DNA of 33,515 nt from Planctomycetota bacterium (GCA_016190175.1 JACPRC010000036.1:1-33515), one strand, 5' to 3'; counted from the stretch's first letter, positions 1-8,253 are shown. Notes: generated by a model from the sequence alone, not told the origin. A program made the numbers and translations.

Positions 1-1
1 C

Positions 2-937
2 CGCATCCTCGACCTCAAGGACGGGGAGAAGACGCTCACGGTCGCCGTCTGGTATCCGACGCGCGCCGAGCCGAAGGAGTACAAGTACGGCGGGGGATCG
101 CTCGCGGGAAAGGTCGCGCCCGACGCGGAACCCGACGGCGGGCCGTTCCCGCTCTTCGTCTTCTCGCACGGCTACGGCGGGAGCGGCATCTCGTCGGTCT
201 TCTTCACGGAGGCGCTGGCCGCGCGCCGATGGATCGTCGCCGCTCCGGACCACGAGGACCGCGACAAGGCCGCGCGCATCCGCACGGGCCCGCAGCCGAT
301 CGACGGCATGGCTTACCTCAAGCGTGCCCGCGAGCTCGCCGCCTCGGGCCGCGACTTCGACCGGAAGGCGCACGCGTACCGGCTCGACGACATGAAGCTC
401 GTCCTCGACCGGATGCTCGATTCGGAGACCTTCGGCAAGATCATCGACGCGAAGCGGATCGCCGTCGGGGGCCACTCGCTGGGCGGCTTCACCTCTCTCG
501 GCGCATGCGGCGCGATCGAGGGGCGGCGCGACGACCGGATCAAGGCGGTGCTCCTCTTCTCGCCCGGCGTCTTCATGTACGACGAGAAGGAGTTCGCGGC
601 TGTGCGCGTCCCGTCCATGTACATGCTCGGCGAGAAGGAGCGCGGCGAGCCGCGCGCGGGAGGGACGAAGGCGGACCTCGCGGACCTCGCGTTCCGCACC
701 TTCCCGGCGCCGAAGTACTTCCTCGAGGTCAAGGGCGGGAACCACTTCTCGTTCAATCACAACCTGTCGGACCGGGCCTGGGCGCGGTCCTTCGGGGGCA
801 CGCGCGAGCAGCATGAGGTCATCCGGAAGTACGCGGTCGCGTTCCTGGAACGACACGTGGCGGGCAGGGAGTCCGAGGCGGCGGTGCTGGAGAAGCAGGA
901 CCCGATGCTCTCGGTCTACCGGCGGGAGGGTCAGTAG
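2..937 (+). CDS. Alpha/beta hydrolase (dienelactone hydrolase / PAF-acetylhydrolase-like), 5' truncated
   Basis: The open frame enters from the left edge, so the start codon and any signal peptide lie outside the window. The visible part has an HGYGG oxyanion-type segment near base 170, a nucleophile elbow GHSLGG near 470-487 (Ser is the presumed nucleophile), and a C-terminal GGNHFSF segment near 735-755 that supplies the likely catalytic His. This order is that of the platelet-activating-factor acetylhydrolase / chlorophyllase-like branch of alpha/beta hydrolases. The substrate cannot be inferred. The gene ends in TAG and overlaps the stop of the convergent rhodanese-fusion gene by 7 bases. 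Confidence 0.85.
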   Translation, partial: RILDLKDGEKTLTVAVWYPTRAEPKEYKYGGGSLAGKVAPDAEPDGGPFPLFVFSHGYGGSGISSVFFTEALAARRWIVAAPDHEDRDKAARIRTGPQPIDGMAYLKRARELAASGRDFDRKAHAYRLDDMKLVLDRMLDSETFGKIIDAKRIAVGGHSLGGFTSLGACGAIEGRRDDRIKAVLLFSPGVFMYDEKEFAAVRVPSMYMLGEKERGEPRAGGTKADLADLAFRTFPAPKYFLEVKGGNHFSFNHNLSDRAWARSFGGTREQHEVIRKYAVAFLERHVAGRESEAAVLEKQDPMLSVYRREGQ

Positions 938-1758
938 CGCGGGACGCCCTGATCGATCTCCTTCGACCACGCGTCGATTCCGCCGTCGAGGCTCAGGACG
1001 TTCGAGAAGCCGTGGCCGACGAGGAACGATGCGGCCTCGAGGCTCCGCTCGCCGACGTGGCAGTAGAGGACGATCCGCTCGTCCTTCGGCCACTTCTCCA
1101 TGATCTCCTGCGAGAGCGCGTGGTCCACCAGCGTCGCCCCTTCGATGCGGCCGATCTCCCACTCCTCGGGCGTCCGCACGTCGAGGAGCCGGGGCGGCTT
1201 CGGCCCGTCGAGCAGTTTCTTCAGCTCCTTCGGTGCGATCCGGATCTTCGCGTTGAGCTCCTCGCTGCGTTCGATGTGGCGGATGACCTCCTCGACGTCG
1301 AGAACGTTGTGCTTCCTGAGGACCGCCTCGAGCGTGTCCGTCGGCTCGTAGCCGCAGTCCGAACAGCCGCCGACGTGGTAGCGGCGGAAGAGGGCGCTCT
1401 TCGCGCCGGGGTACTTCTCCAGAACCTCGGCCATCGTGGATTGCGACGTGATCCCCGCGTTCGAGGAGGCGGGACGGATCGACCGCAGATGTTCGAACGT
1501 GTAGATCCCGCTCGCATGGCCGTCGCTGAAGGTGAAGTTGACGGCGTATCTTCCGACGAGGTTCACCGCCGTCGGATGGACGTCCTCCGCCACCGTCGCG
1601 GGATCGAGCAGCTTCCGGCCCGTCGTCTCCTCGATGCACAGGGCGCACGGACAGGCGAGACGCAGCTCGCGAGCGGGGTAGAAGCTCTCGCCTCCGTCGC
1701 GCCAGCGGATGCGGACGTCGTGTGCGTTCGCGCGGCCGATCTCGGCGGGAAGGATCAT
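931..1758 (-). CDS. DUF971 - CxxC (DUF1858-like) - rhodanese three-domain fusion
   Basis: This 275-residue protein appears to join three modules. Residues 1-95 resemble DUF971 (GBBH-like) and include a CPCALC cluster (C36, C38, C41). Residues 105-165 look like the small DUF1858/ScdA-N-type domain with GGCSDCG (C132, C135). Residues 172-275 are a rhodanese domain with LDVRTPEEW and the active-site loop CHVGERS (C233 is the presumed persulfide-carrying Cys). Its ATG overlaps the TGA of the upstream mrp gene in a TGATG junction, so the two are probably translationally coupled. DUF971 proteins are known neighbours or fusions of Mrp ATPases. A role in sulfur delivery or redox handling for iron-sulfur assembly is inference. 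Confidence 0.88.
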   Translation of the reverse strand: MILPAEIGRANAHDVRIRWRDGGESFYPARELRLACPCALCIEETTGRKLLDPATVAEDVHPTAVNLVGRYAVNFTFSDGHASGIYTFEHLRSIRPASSNAGITSQSTMAEVLEKYPGAKSALFRRYHVGGCSDCGYEPTDTLEAVLRKHNVLDVEEVIRHIERSEELNAKIRIAPKELKKLLDGPKPPRLLDVRTPEEWEIGRIEGATLVDHALSQEIMEKWPKDERIVLYCHVGERSLEAASFLVGHGFSNVLSLDGGIDAWSKEIDQGVPRY

Positions 1759-2831
1759 CAGAAAGTCACCTTGATCTCAGCCGTAGTCTCTTCCTTCATG
1801 TTCCGGATGCTCACCTGCGCCGCGAGGTTCTCCGCGACGGTGCGGAACGCCTTTGCGTAGAGGCCGTCCGGTTCGGCCAGGACGATCGGCATCCCGTGAT
1901 CCGCGGTGTTGCGGATCTCGTTCGCGAGGGGGATCTCGCCGAGGAACGGGATCTTGAGCTGCTCCGCCGCCTCCCGGGCGCCGCCGTGGCCGAAGATCTC
2001 GTCACGGTCGCCGCAATGGCGGCAGACGTAGTAGCTCATGTTCTCGACGATCCCGAGCACCGGCGTGTTCAGTTTCTGGAACATCGCGATTGCCTTCGCG
2101 GCGACGGAGAGCGCGACGTCCTGGGGCGTCGAGACGACGGCCGCCCCCGTGAGCGACACCATCTGGCACAGGCTGAGCTGGATGTCGCCGGTCCCGGGCG
2201 GGAGGTCGACGACGAGATCGTCGAGTTCCCCCCAATCGACGGCGCCGAGGAACTGCTCCATCATCTTGTGGAGCATCGGCCCGCGCCAGATCGCGGCGTC
2301 GTGCTGCTGGAGGAAGAACCCCATCGACATGATCTTCACGCCGTGCTGCTCCGGCGGGACCATCCGCTGGCCCGAGAGTTTCGGCGGGGTCTCGACGCCC
2401 ATGATCGTGGGGATGCTCGGGCCGTAGACGTCCGCGTCGAGGAGCCCCACGGTCGCGCCCATCTGCCTCAGGGCCACCGCGAGGTTCGCGCTCACGGTGG
2501 ATTTCCCCACGCCGCCCTTGCCGCTGGCGACGGGGAGGATGTTCTTCACGCCCGGGAGGAGCGGGCCCTTCGCGGACGCCGCCGCGCGGACCTGCGAGGT
2601 CATCGTAATGTCGGCCTTCGCGATTCCGGGGATCGCCAGGACGGCCTTCCGCGCCTGGTCCTTCATCAGTTCGCGCACGGGGCACGCGGGCGTCGTGAGT
2701 TCGATCTTGAAGGCGGCGGTGTCGCCGCACACCTTCACGTCCTTGACGAAGCCCAGCTCGACGATGTTGCGGCCCAGGTCCGGGTCGCGGACGACAGCGA
2801 GGGCCTTCAGGATGTCCTGTGGAGTCGTCAT
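1758..2831 (-). CDS. mrp: Mrp/NBP35-family iron-sulfur carrier P-loop ATPase
   Basis: The 357-residue protein has an N-terminal MIP18/DUF59 domain (about 1-80, with DPDLGRNIVELGFV and TTPACPV) and a ParA-like ATPase domain. The deviant Walker A GKGGVGKST lies at 104-112, followed by DADVYGPSIP, DLPPGTGD and the CxxC pair C270/C273 that binds the bridging cluster in this family. It is a cytosolic Fe-S carrier or scaffold. The ATG at 2831 is chosen because an AAGGG lies just upstream and the family N-terminus begins here; a longer frame to 3029 only translates the 8-bp tandem repeat. The stop overlaps the next gene's ATG. Confidence 0.93.
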   Translation of the reverse strand: MTTPQDILKALAVVRDPDLGRNIVELGFVKDVKVCGDTAAFKIELTTPACPVRELMKDQARKAVLAIPGIAKADITMTSQVRAAASAKGPLLPGVKNILPVASGKGGVGKSTVSANLAVALRQMGATVGLLDADVYGPSIPTIMGVETPPKLSGQRMVPPEQHGVKIMSMGFFLQQHDAAIWRGPMLHKMMEQFLGAVDWGELDDLVVDLPPGTGDIQLSLCQMVSLTGAAVVSTPQDVALSVAAKAIAMFQKLNTPVLGIVENMSYYVCRHCGDRDEIFGHGGAREAAEQLKIPFLGEIPLANEIRNTADHGMPIVLAEPDGLYAKAFRTVAENLAAQVSIRNMKEETTAEIKVTF

Positions 2832-2879
2832 AGGATCGCCCTTATACCATAGGAACGCGCGAGGGGGCCATACCCATTC

Positions 2880-2924
2880 GGGATAGGGAGATAGGGAGAT
2901 AGGGAGATAGGGAGACGGGGAGAC
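2880..2924. repeat. Tandem 8-bp repeat (GGGAGATA units)
   Basis: About five and a half copies of an 8-bp unit, GGGAGATA with the last two units changed to GGGAGACG/GGGAGACC. It lies in the gap between the divergent mrp and amidase genes. A shorter copy in the same orientation is at 4140-4168, on the other side of the amidase gene. The motif ACCCATTCGGGA also occurs twice here, at about 2872 and 2988. Confidence 0.85.
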
Positions 2925-3083
2925 CCGACCCTCTTCTCTCCATGCGCCCGGTTTCCCGTCCGGAAGCGGCCGACGAGTCGCCCCCGTACCCATTCGGGAC
3001 GCATATGGGCGAAAGGATTTGATTTCCATCGCAGTGCATACTAGAGTTCCCCGACTTTACCTTTTTCCGGAGAGGCTGGAGCG

Positions 3084-4076
3084 ATGAACGCGATGAAACG
3101 CATGACCTTCCTTCTGGTGTTCGGGATGCTGGGCTGCGGCGGCGGAAACGACGACGGGGACGACCCGGTCGTCGTCGCGGGGACCGTGGAGACGGAGCCG
3201 ACGGGTTCGGCGAAGCCGGCGACGACGTGGGTCCCCGCCGATCCGGCGAACTACGTCTCGGCGGGGGACCGGGGCATCGAGTACGTCGTGATCCACACGA
3301 TCGAGGGCACCGTCGCCGACGCGATCGCGGTCTTCCAGAATCCGGCCACGCAGAAGAGCGCCCACTACGTGGTGGGCTACGACGGCGCCGTCACGCAGAT
3401 GGTGCAGGACAAGGACGTCGCCTGGCACGCGGGCGAGTTCAACGCCGCGTCGATCGGCATCGAGCACGAGGGCTACGCGAACGCGAACAACTGGACGACG
3501 GCCGAGTACGTGAAGAGCGCCGAGCTGACCCGCTGGCTTTGCCTGACGTACGCGATCCCGATGGACCGGGAGCACATCCTCGGCCACAGCGAGGCGCCGG
3601 GGGCGACGCACGGCGATCCGGGGATCTACTTCGACTGGGTCTACTACCTCGCGCTCGTGAAGCAGGAGAACGCGGTCCCGTCCGTCCCCTACAAGGCGAT
3701 GGAGGTCACGGCGAGCGTGCTCAACGTGCGGACCGGCCCGTCCACCTCCTTCTCGATCATCGGGACGGTTCAGAACGGGCAGCGGTACGTGGCCGTCGCG
3801 GAGTCGGGCGGCTGGTACAGGATCTACTACAAGGGCAATCTCGGCTGGTCCTACGGCGGGTATCTCACGCAGAAGTACAACGTGACCGGGATCATCGTGA
3901 CGGCCGACCTCCTCAACGTCCGCTCGGGGCCGGGCACGAGCTACTCGATCGTGGGAACGGTCGCGAAGGGCGAGCGGTACGTGGTGATCTCGATCTCCAA
4001 CGGCTGGAAGCGGATCTGGTGGGGCGGGCAGGAGCGTTGGGTGTACGGGAGCTACACGGAAGACTTCACGATGTGA
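3084..4076 (+). CDS. Secreted N-acetylmuramoyl-L-alanine amidase (Amidase_2) with two SH3 domains
   Basis: The 330-residue protein starts with a hydrophobic signal ending FGMLGC (C18), an imperfect lipobox, so it is probably a lipoprotein or otherwise exported. An Amidase_2/PGRP domain spans about 55-195. Zinc ligands are predicted as H71 (VVIHTIEG), H168 and D178 (GHSEAPG then DPG), with E127 matching the catalytic Glu of AmpD-type enzymes. Two bacterial SH3 domains follow (about 207-262 and 270-326), each with the NVRxGPxTSxSIxGTV signature, and probably bind peptidoglycan. The family cleaves the MurNAc-L-Ala bond. A purine-rich GGAGAGG...GGAG stretch precedes the ATG. It stands alone and is flanked by related tandem repeats. 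Confidence 0.92.
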   Translation: MNAMKRMTFLLVFGMLGCGGGNDDGDDPVVVAGTVETEPTGSAKPATTWVPADPANYVSAGDRGIEYVVIHTIEGTVADAIAVFQNPATQKSAHYVVGYDGAVTQMVQDKDVAWHAGEFNAASIGIEHEGYANANNWTTAEYVKSAELTRWLCLTYAIPMDREHILGHSEAPGATHGDPGIYFDWVYYLALVKQENAVPSVPYKAMEVTASVLNVRTGPSTSFSIIGTVQNGQRYVAVAESGGWYRIYYKGNLGWSYGGYLTQKYNVTGIIVTADLLNVRSGPGTSYSIVGTVAKGERYVVISISNGWKRIWWGGQERWVYGSYTEDFTM

Positions 4077-4087
4077 TTCCAAACCGG

Positions 4088-4101
4088 CCGGCGATCGCCG
4101 G
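4088..4101. other. Perfect 14-bp palindrome CCGGCGATCGCCGG
   Basis: The palindrome sits 12 bases after the amidase stop. It is followed by further G/C-rich partial inverted repeats to about 4130, without a T-tract. A related 16-bp palindrome with the same core is inside the LRR-like gene at 6278-6293. It could be part of a transcript end or simply a recurring palindrome. Confidence 0.5.
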
Positions 4102-4139
4102 GGCCGCCGCCATGGTGGGCCCCGGCGGTCCCGGTACTG

Positions 4140-4168
4140 GGGATAGGGAGATGGGGAGATAGGGAGAG
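4140..4168. repeat. Second copy of the GGGAGATA-type tandem repeat
   Basis: About three and a half units in the same orientation as the copy at 2880-2924. With that copy it brackets the amidase gene. It lies just upstream of the TATAAT box of the next gene. Confidence 0.8.
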
Positions 4169-4176
4169 CCCGCCGC

Positions 4177-4182
4177 TATAAT
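4177..4182 (+). promoter_or_regulatory. Consensus -10 box TATAAT, near-leaderless start
   Basis: TATAAT ends 9 bases before the ATG at 4192, so transcription would start about 3 bases before the start codon. No Shine-Dalgarno sequence fits between them. No clear -35 box is visible because the tandem repeat occupies that position. Confidence 0.5.
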
Positions 4183-4191
4183 GGACCCGCA

Positions 4192-4512
4192 ATGGGCTTC
4201 GACTTCGACCTCTTCGGCGAGGGCAAGAAGGACGTCTCCTGGCAGGGCCAGATCAAGGAGTGGGTCCGCGCCCATTTCAAGGTCCCCGAGGCGATCCCGG
4301 TCCTCGTGACCGAGATCCGCTGCGACCAGCCGGGCTGTGCGCCGGTCGAGACGATCATCGCGATCCTCGACCCCGCGGGCCGCCAGCAGTGGAAGTCGCC
4401 GCGGCCGATGCGGGAGGTCCGCAAAGAGGACATCCCCCACCTGCGGCCGAACCCCGAGGGCCACGGGCCGCGCATCGACATCGACAGGCTCGGCGAGGGG
4501 AAGTGGGCGTGA
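4192..4512 (+). CDS. Conserved-looking small protein with an RCxxPGCxPxET motif, upstream of the CobW GTPase
   Basis: The 106-residue soluble protein has no signal peptide. Its centre carries a two-cysteine motif, RCDQPGCAPVET (C44, C49), in a beta-strand context (VLVTEIRC...TIIAILD). The tail is charged and proline-containing, including HLRPNPEGHGPR. I do not recognise a named family with certainty, though small proteins of this kind occur beside CobW-type GTPases. The pair of cysteines and the neighbouring metallochaperone suggest metal handling, which is inference. The ATG is set by the motif-bearing frame and lies just after a TATAAT box. Confidence 0.75.
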   Translation: MGFDFDLFGEGKKDVSWQGQIKEWVRAHFKVPEAIPVLVTEIRCDQPGCAPVETIIAILDPAGRQQWKSPRPMREVRKEDIPHLRPNPEGHGPRIDIDRLGEGKWA

Positions 4513-4609
4513 TCCCCGTTGGACTCATCCGCGTTTCCGCGGAGTTCATCGGACAGACGGGCACGGCGAAGGACTGCGAGCGCGTTCGTCTCGAAAGGAG
4601 TCTAACGGG

Positions 4610-5545
4610 GTGATCCCGGTCACCGTCCTCACGGGCTTCCTCGGCGCGGGCAAGACGACCCTCCTCAACCGCATCCTCACCAACCGCCGCGGATGGCGCG
4701 TCGCCGTGATCGAGAACGAGTTCGGCGAGATCGGCGTGGACCAGGACCTCATCGTCCGCACCGACGAGGAGATGATCGTCCTCTCCAACGGCTGCGTCTG
4801 CTGCAAGATCCGCGGCGACCTCATCCGCACGATCCACGGCCTCCTCGGCGAGCGGTGGGACGCGGTCCTCATCGAGACGACGGGGATCGCCGACCCCGGC
4901 CCGATCGCGCAGTCGTTCTTCGTGGACGAGGAACTCAAGTCGAAGCTCCTCCTCGACGCGATCGTGACCGTCGTCGACGCAAAGCACGTCGGGCTCCACA
5001 TCGACACGGATGCGTCCGTGCGCGAACAGATCGCCTTCGCGGACGTGGTCCTCCTGAACAAGACCGACCTCGTGCCGGCCGACGAGCTCGACCGCCTCGA
5101 GGCGCGCGTGCGCGCGATGAACCTCTTCGCGAGGGTCTATCGGACGCGCCTGGCGGAGATCGACCTCTCGCTCGTCCTCGGCATCGGCGCGTTCGATCTC
5201 TCGAAGAAACCCGAGGTGCGCGACGACGAGGAGGCGCACGACGGGGCGATCGCGTCGGTGTCGCTGCGGGAGGCGGGCCCGCTCGACGGGAAGAAGCTGA
5301 ACGCCTGGCTGGGCGGCCTCCTCAAGTCGCGGGGGCAGGACATCTTCCGGATGAAGGGGATCGTGGAGGTGGCGGGCGAGGCGCGGCGCGTCGTCTTCCA
5401 GGGCGTCCACATGATGTTCGACGGGCGGCCCGACCGCGTGTGGGAGCCCGGCGAGGATCGTGCGAGCCGGCTCGTCTTCATCGGAAGGAACCTCGCGGCG
5501 GAGGAGCTGCGGAGCGGATTGAAAGGCTGCCTCGCGGGAGGATGA
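4610..5545 (+). CDS. CobW/COG0523-family metallochaperone GTPase
   Basis: This 311-residue GTPase has Walker A GFLGAGKT (9-16), the family metal-binding CxCC motif in SNGCVCCKIRGDL (C62, C64, C65), the ETTGIADP segment, the guanine-specificity motif NKTD (150-153) and a C-terminal CobW_C domain (about 213-303). Family members deliver or sort Zn, Co or other metals using GTP. The metal here is not determined, and no Zur or B12 site is visible. The GTG at 4610 is chosen because a strong AAAGGAG (4594-4600) precedes it by 9 bases and the protein then begins directly at the P-loop strand. Longer upstream readings are not protein-like. Confidence 0.92.
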   Translation: MIPVTVLTGFLGAGKTTLLNRILTNRRGWRVAVIENEFGEIGVDQDLIVRTDEEMIVLSNGCVCCKIRGDLIRTIHGLLGERWDAVLIETTGIADPGPIAQSFFVDEELKSKLLLDAIVTVVDAKHVGLHIDTDASVREQIAFADVVLLNKTDLVPADELDRLEARVRAMNLFARVYRTRLAEIDLSLVLGIGAFDLSKKPEVRDDEEAHDGAIASVSLREAGPLDGKKLNAWLGGLLKSRGQDIFRMKGIVEVAGEARRVVFQGVHMMFDGRPDRVWEPGEDRASRLVFIGRNLAAEELRSGLKGCLAGG

Positions 5546-5618
5546 GGCACGGTTTCTGCGCAACAAGCGGCGCCGGATTCCGGATGGCAGGATGAAGTCC
5601 GATCCGCACGGAGGCGAG

Positions 5619-6164
5619 ATGCGAATCCCGTTGGTTGCCGGCGTCCTGGCGTGCCTGTGTTCCTGCTCCAGCCCGTACATGCGCGACGCCGCGCCCACGG
5701 GACCGCCCGGTCCGGACGAGGTGAAGATCGTCGTCTACCGTCCCGGGAGCATCGGCGGCGGCGCGAAGTTCCCGGTCTACGTGGGCGACCGGCTGGTGGG
5801 ATTCGCGGAGCACGGCGCGTACTTCGAGCACCGGTGCGCGCCCGGGAAACGCCTCCTCCTCGCGTGGGGGGAAAACGACGCGGCGATCGGCGCCGAACTC
5901 GCGGGCGGGCGGACGTACTACGTCCGCGCGGTCGCGAACTTCGGGTTCTTCGAGGCGCAGGTCGGGTTCGAACCCGTCGCGAAGGACTCGGATCTCGCGA
6001 AGCGGCTCGACGCCGACCTCGGCGCGTGCAAGTGCCGGGAACTGATTCCCGAGCGCGGCGCGCAGTTCGAGAAGGAGAAGCGCGAGCGGGTGCTGAAGCT
6101 GATCGAAGTCTTCGAGCGTGGGGAGAAGAAACCCCGCGTGATGAAGGCGGACGACGGACGTTAG
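5619..6164 (+). CDS. Putative lipoprotein with a DUF2846-like domain
   Basis: About 181 residues. The ATG at 5619 is preferred over one at 5592 because GGAGG lies 4 bases upstream and a signal peptide follows at once (RIPLVAGVLACLCSCSS), with the lipobox Cys around residues 14-16. The mature part (VYRPGSIGGG, PVYVGDRLVGFAEHGAYFEHRCAPGK) has the layout of DUF2846-type periplasmic beta-sandwich lipoproteins. The C-terminal 40 residues are charged and helical. Function is unknown. The TAG stop overlaps the TAA of the convergent LRR-like gene (TTAG). Confidence 0.75.
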   Translation: MRIPLVAGVLACLCSCSSPYMRDAAPTGPPGPDEVKIVVYRPGSIGGGAKFPVYVGDRLVGFAEHGAYFEHRCAPGKRLLLAWGENDAAIGAELAGGRTYYVRAVANFGFFEAQVGFEPVAKDSDLAKRLDADLGACKCRELIPERGAQFEKEKRERVLKLIEVFERGEKKPRVMKADDGR

Positions 6165-7117
6165 CCTCGTTCGAGAAGCAGCGCTTCCTGCGCCTGCGCC
6201 AGCACGGCGCGGCCCCGGTCGGCGAGCGGGCGCCGGCACCGGAGGTACAGCCCCTCGACGCTTACCTCAGACCCCTGGCCGGCGATCGCCGGCTCGATCT
6301 CGAAAGTGCGGAAGGGATCCCGCGGCACGAGCGGCGCGCCGGGCAGGTAGACGACGAGCGTCGGGGGCGATCCCCCGCCCTTGAGCGCGGCCGAGATCGC
6401 CGCGCCCGCCTCTCCCGCGTGGACCAGCGCGACATCGTGGCCGGACGCCTTCAGCGATTCGGACACGCGACCGAGCGCCCGGCGGTACTCATCCCCGGTG
6501 AAGTAGGGGCGGGCGCCTTCGGCACGGCGCGGCGCGTCGGAGGTGACCTGCAGGCGGTCGCCGAAGCGGGCGCGCAGCGTCCCCAGCGCCTCCGCGTCGA
6601 CGTCGGAGTCCGCGATCGCCAGCGCCTCCAGCCACCGGAGCCGGCGCGGGGCGGCGAGCGCCTCGGCGCCCTTCCGCCCGATCGCGTTGCCGCGGAGGTC
6701 GAGTTCGGTCACCCGCCGCAGCCGCGGCGACGACGCGATCTCGGCTGTCAGGTCGGGGCCGAGGCGGTTGCCCCAGAAGCTCAGCCGCACGAGATTCTCA
6801 CCGCGCTCGACGCGGCCCTTGGGCTCGGGGACCTCGACACGCTCCTCGCCGTCCGAGGTGCGGACGACGACCGTGCGCGGCCCGACGAACTCGATCCCCT
6901 CGAGCTCGCGCCCGGACCGTCCCCACATCCCGGTCGTGAAGTCGCAGTTTCCGTCGACCAGCCGCTCGCCGGTCTCCGCGTCCCAGACGGCCCACTCGTA
7001 CCACGTCTCGTACTCGCCTCCGCTCGCGCGGGTGCGGGCCACCCAGGCGTTGGCGGCGAGCGAGCGATCCTCGTTGAAGGCGAGGTCGCTTTCCTCGAAG
7101 TCCTGGAAGTCGGCCAC
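6161..7117 (-). CDS. Leucine-rich-repeat-like protein of unknown function
   Basis: The 318-residue soluble protein starts at a GTG. The N-terminus (1-100) is an acidic beta-rich region with several Trp (WYEWAVWD) and no recognised fold. Residues about 107-190 hold two or three leucine-rich repeats, the clearest being VTELDLRGNAIGRKGAEAL, typical of ribonuclease-inhibitor-like repeats. The C-terminal 130 residues (VALVHAGEAGAAIS, TLVVYLPGAPLV) look like a small alpha/beta domain. A TATACT box lies at 7134-7139 on this strand and a G-run precedes the GTG. No partner gene is evident; it is convergent with the lipoprotein gene. Confidence 0.7.
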   Translation of the reverse strand: MADFQDFEESDLAFNEDRSLAANAWVARTRASGGEYETWYEWAVWDAETGERLVDGNCDFTTGMWGRSGRELEGIEFVGPRTVVVRTSDGEERVEVPEPKGRVERGENLVRLSFWGNRLGPDLTAEIASSPRLRRVTELDLRGNAIGRKGAEALAAPRRLRWLEALAIADSDVDAEALGTLRARFGDRLQVTSDAPRRAEGARPYFTGDEYRRALGRVSESLKASGHDVALVHAGEAGAAISAALKGGGSPPTLVVYLPGAPLVPRDPFRTFEIEPAIAGQGSEVSVEGLYLRCRRPLADRGRAVLAQAQEALLLERG

Positions 7118-7181
7118 CCGATGCCCCCCGCGTAGTATACACCGCCGGGTCGCACGCGCGCGGGGGGCCCGGCGGGCGGCA

Positions 7182-7694
7182 CTACCCCTGCGCCGCCGGG
7201 CGGAAACTCCGGAGGATCGCGTCGCGCGACTCGTTTGAAGTATCGTTGGTCACGAGGTGGACGAAGTACCCCGTTTCGTCCGCGGTCAGGAACAGGCAGT
7301 CGATGTCGTGCTCCGTGCCCCGCGGGTTGGTCCCGTGGAACCGCAGATGGCGGGCGGTTCCAGCGCGCGTTTCCACTTCCCTCTGGAGGACGAGGCGATA
7401 TCCATCCTTCGTCAGGCGTTTCGTCGTGCTGCGTTCCAGAGCCGCCAGTCTCCCGTGTGCGTGCGCGCTCACGGACAGGGCCGCGTAGTTCCCGCCCTGG
7501 CCGTCGCTCCAGATCACCTCGACGAAGGTCTCCGTCTTCGTATTCCCGTCCACGATCCAGTCCGACGGGGCGTCGAACTGGAGCCGGCCGTCGGGGGTCG
7601 TGTGCGCGGCCATCCGCGTGCCGGAACGGTCCGCCAGGTTCAGGTTGCAGGCGCTCAGGCCCGCCAGGGCGATCGCGAGAATCGTTCGGTTCAT
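7182..7694 (-). CDS. Putative lipoprotein, PsbP/DUF1795-like
   Basis: The 170-residue protein begins with a clear lipoprotein signal, NRTILAIALAGLSAC (lipobox LSAC, C16). The mature part has DGRLQFDAPSDWIVDGN, VEVIWSDGQGGNYAALSVSA and a C-terminal strand/helix FVHLVTNDTSNESRDAILRSFR. That resembles the PsbP-like / DUF1795 fold of small periplasmic lipoproteins, although the match rests on pattern only. AGGAGAAACGAAG lies upstream of the ATG, a good ribosome binding site. Function is unknown. Confidence 0.75.
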   Translation of the reverse strand: MNRTILAIALAGLSACNLNLADRSGTRMAAHTTPDGRLQFDAPSDWIVDGNTKTETFVEVIWSDGQGGNYAALSVSAHAHGRLAALERSTTKRLTKDGYRLVLQREVETRAGTARHLRFHGTNPRGTEHDIDCLFLTADETGYFVHLVTNDTSNESRDAILRSFRPAAQG

Positions 7695-7757
7695 CTTCGT
7701 TTCTCCTTCGTAGGGACGTATCGCGGGCGGGAGCGGGGGAAGGGAACTGCGGAGAGG

Positions 7758-8096
7758 CTACCCGTCCAGGTGAAACGGTCTCACGAACCAATAGGCGGTG
7801 AGGTCGCCAAGGGCCGCGATTCCGCACGCGGCGACGAACCCCCACCGGACCCCCCTTGAACGGACGTGACTTGCCGCGAGACATGCGCCTGCGCCTATGA
7901 GACCCAGGAAGATCCAGTAGCGACAGAAGAGCGTCACGGCCAGATACGGAAGGGCGATCCTCTCGTCCATGCCCAGCGTGCAGAATTGCGCGAGCGGCCA
8001 CGTCAGGACGAACGTGACGAGCGCGGCAGTTCCGTACGCTGCGGCGAAGGACGCCAGCAAGAGCCGGTTCGCCCGAACCCAGTTCACGCTGTCCAC
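7758..8096 (-). CDS. Small multi-pass membrane protein, unknown
   Basis: The frame encodes about 112 residues from a GTG at 8096, with another GTG at 8087. Three to four hydrophobic segments are visible: LLLASFAAAYGTAALVTFVL, YLAVTLFCRYWIFLGLIGAG, and a C-terminal VAACGIAALGDLTAYWF. The same frame stays open upstream to 8309, but that part is not membrane-like and would overlap the start of the divergent hicB, so the shorter form is preferred. No good Shine-Dalgarno supports either GTG, so the start is uncertain. No family recognised. Confidence 0.55.
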   Translation of the reverse strand: MDSVNWVRANRLLLASFAAAYGTAALVTFVLTWPLAQFCTLGMDERIALPYLAVTLFCRYWIFLGLIGAGACLAASHVRSRGVRWGFVAACGIAALGDLTAYWFVRPFHLDG

Positions 8097-8207
8097 GTCA
8101 CCAACGGGAGACGGCGGAATTCCAGTGCGCTCAACTCGCCGGCGAGGCGGAGATGGCACTTGGCGATCCAAAGAAGAGGGGCGGGGATCGCGGCTTCGCG
8201 TGCGAAC

Positions 8208-8236
8208 TTGACACCCGGCGCCCCGACCCGTAGCAT
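8208..8236 (+). promoter_or_regulatory. Sigma-70-type promoter of hicBA
   Basis: A consensus -35 TTGACA (8208-8213) is followed after exactly 17 bases by TAGCAT (8231-8236). The predicted start is near 8243, just before the GGAG and ATG of hicB. HicB-type antitoxins usually repress their own promoter, so this is the likely autoregulated site. Confidence 0.75.
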
Positions 8237-8253
8237 CAGTCCGGAGATCCGAA

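Noticed and set aside
2832-3029. N-terminal extension of Mrp to 3029
   Set aside because: The extension translates the tandem repeat (LPISLSPY-type residues) and lacks a ribosome binding site; the family start is at 2831.
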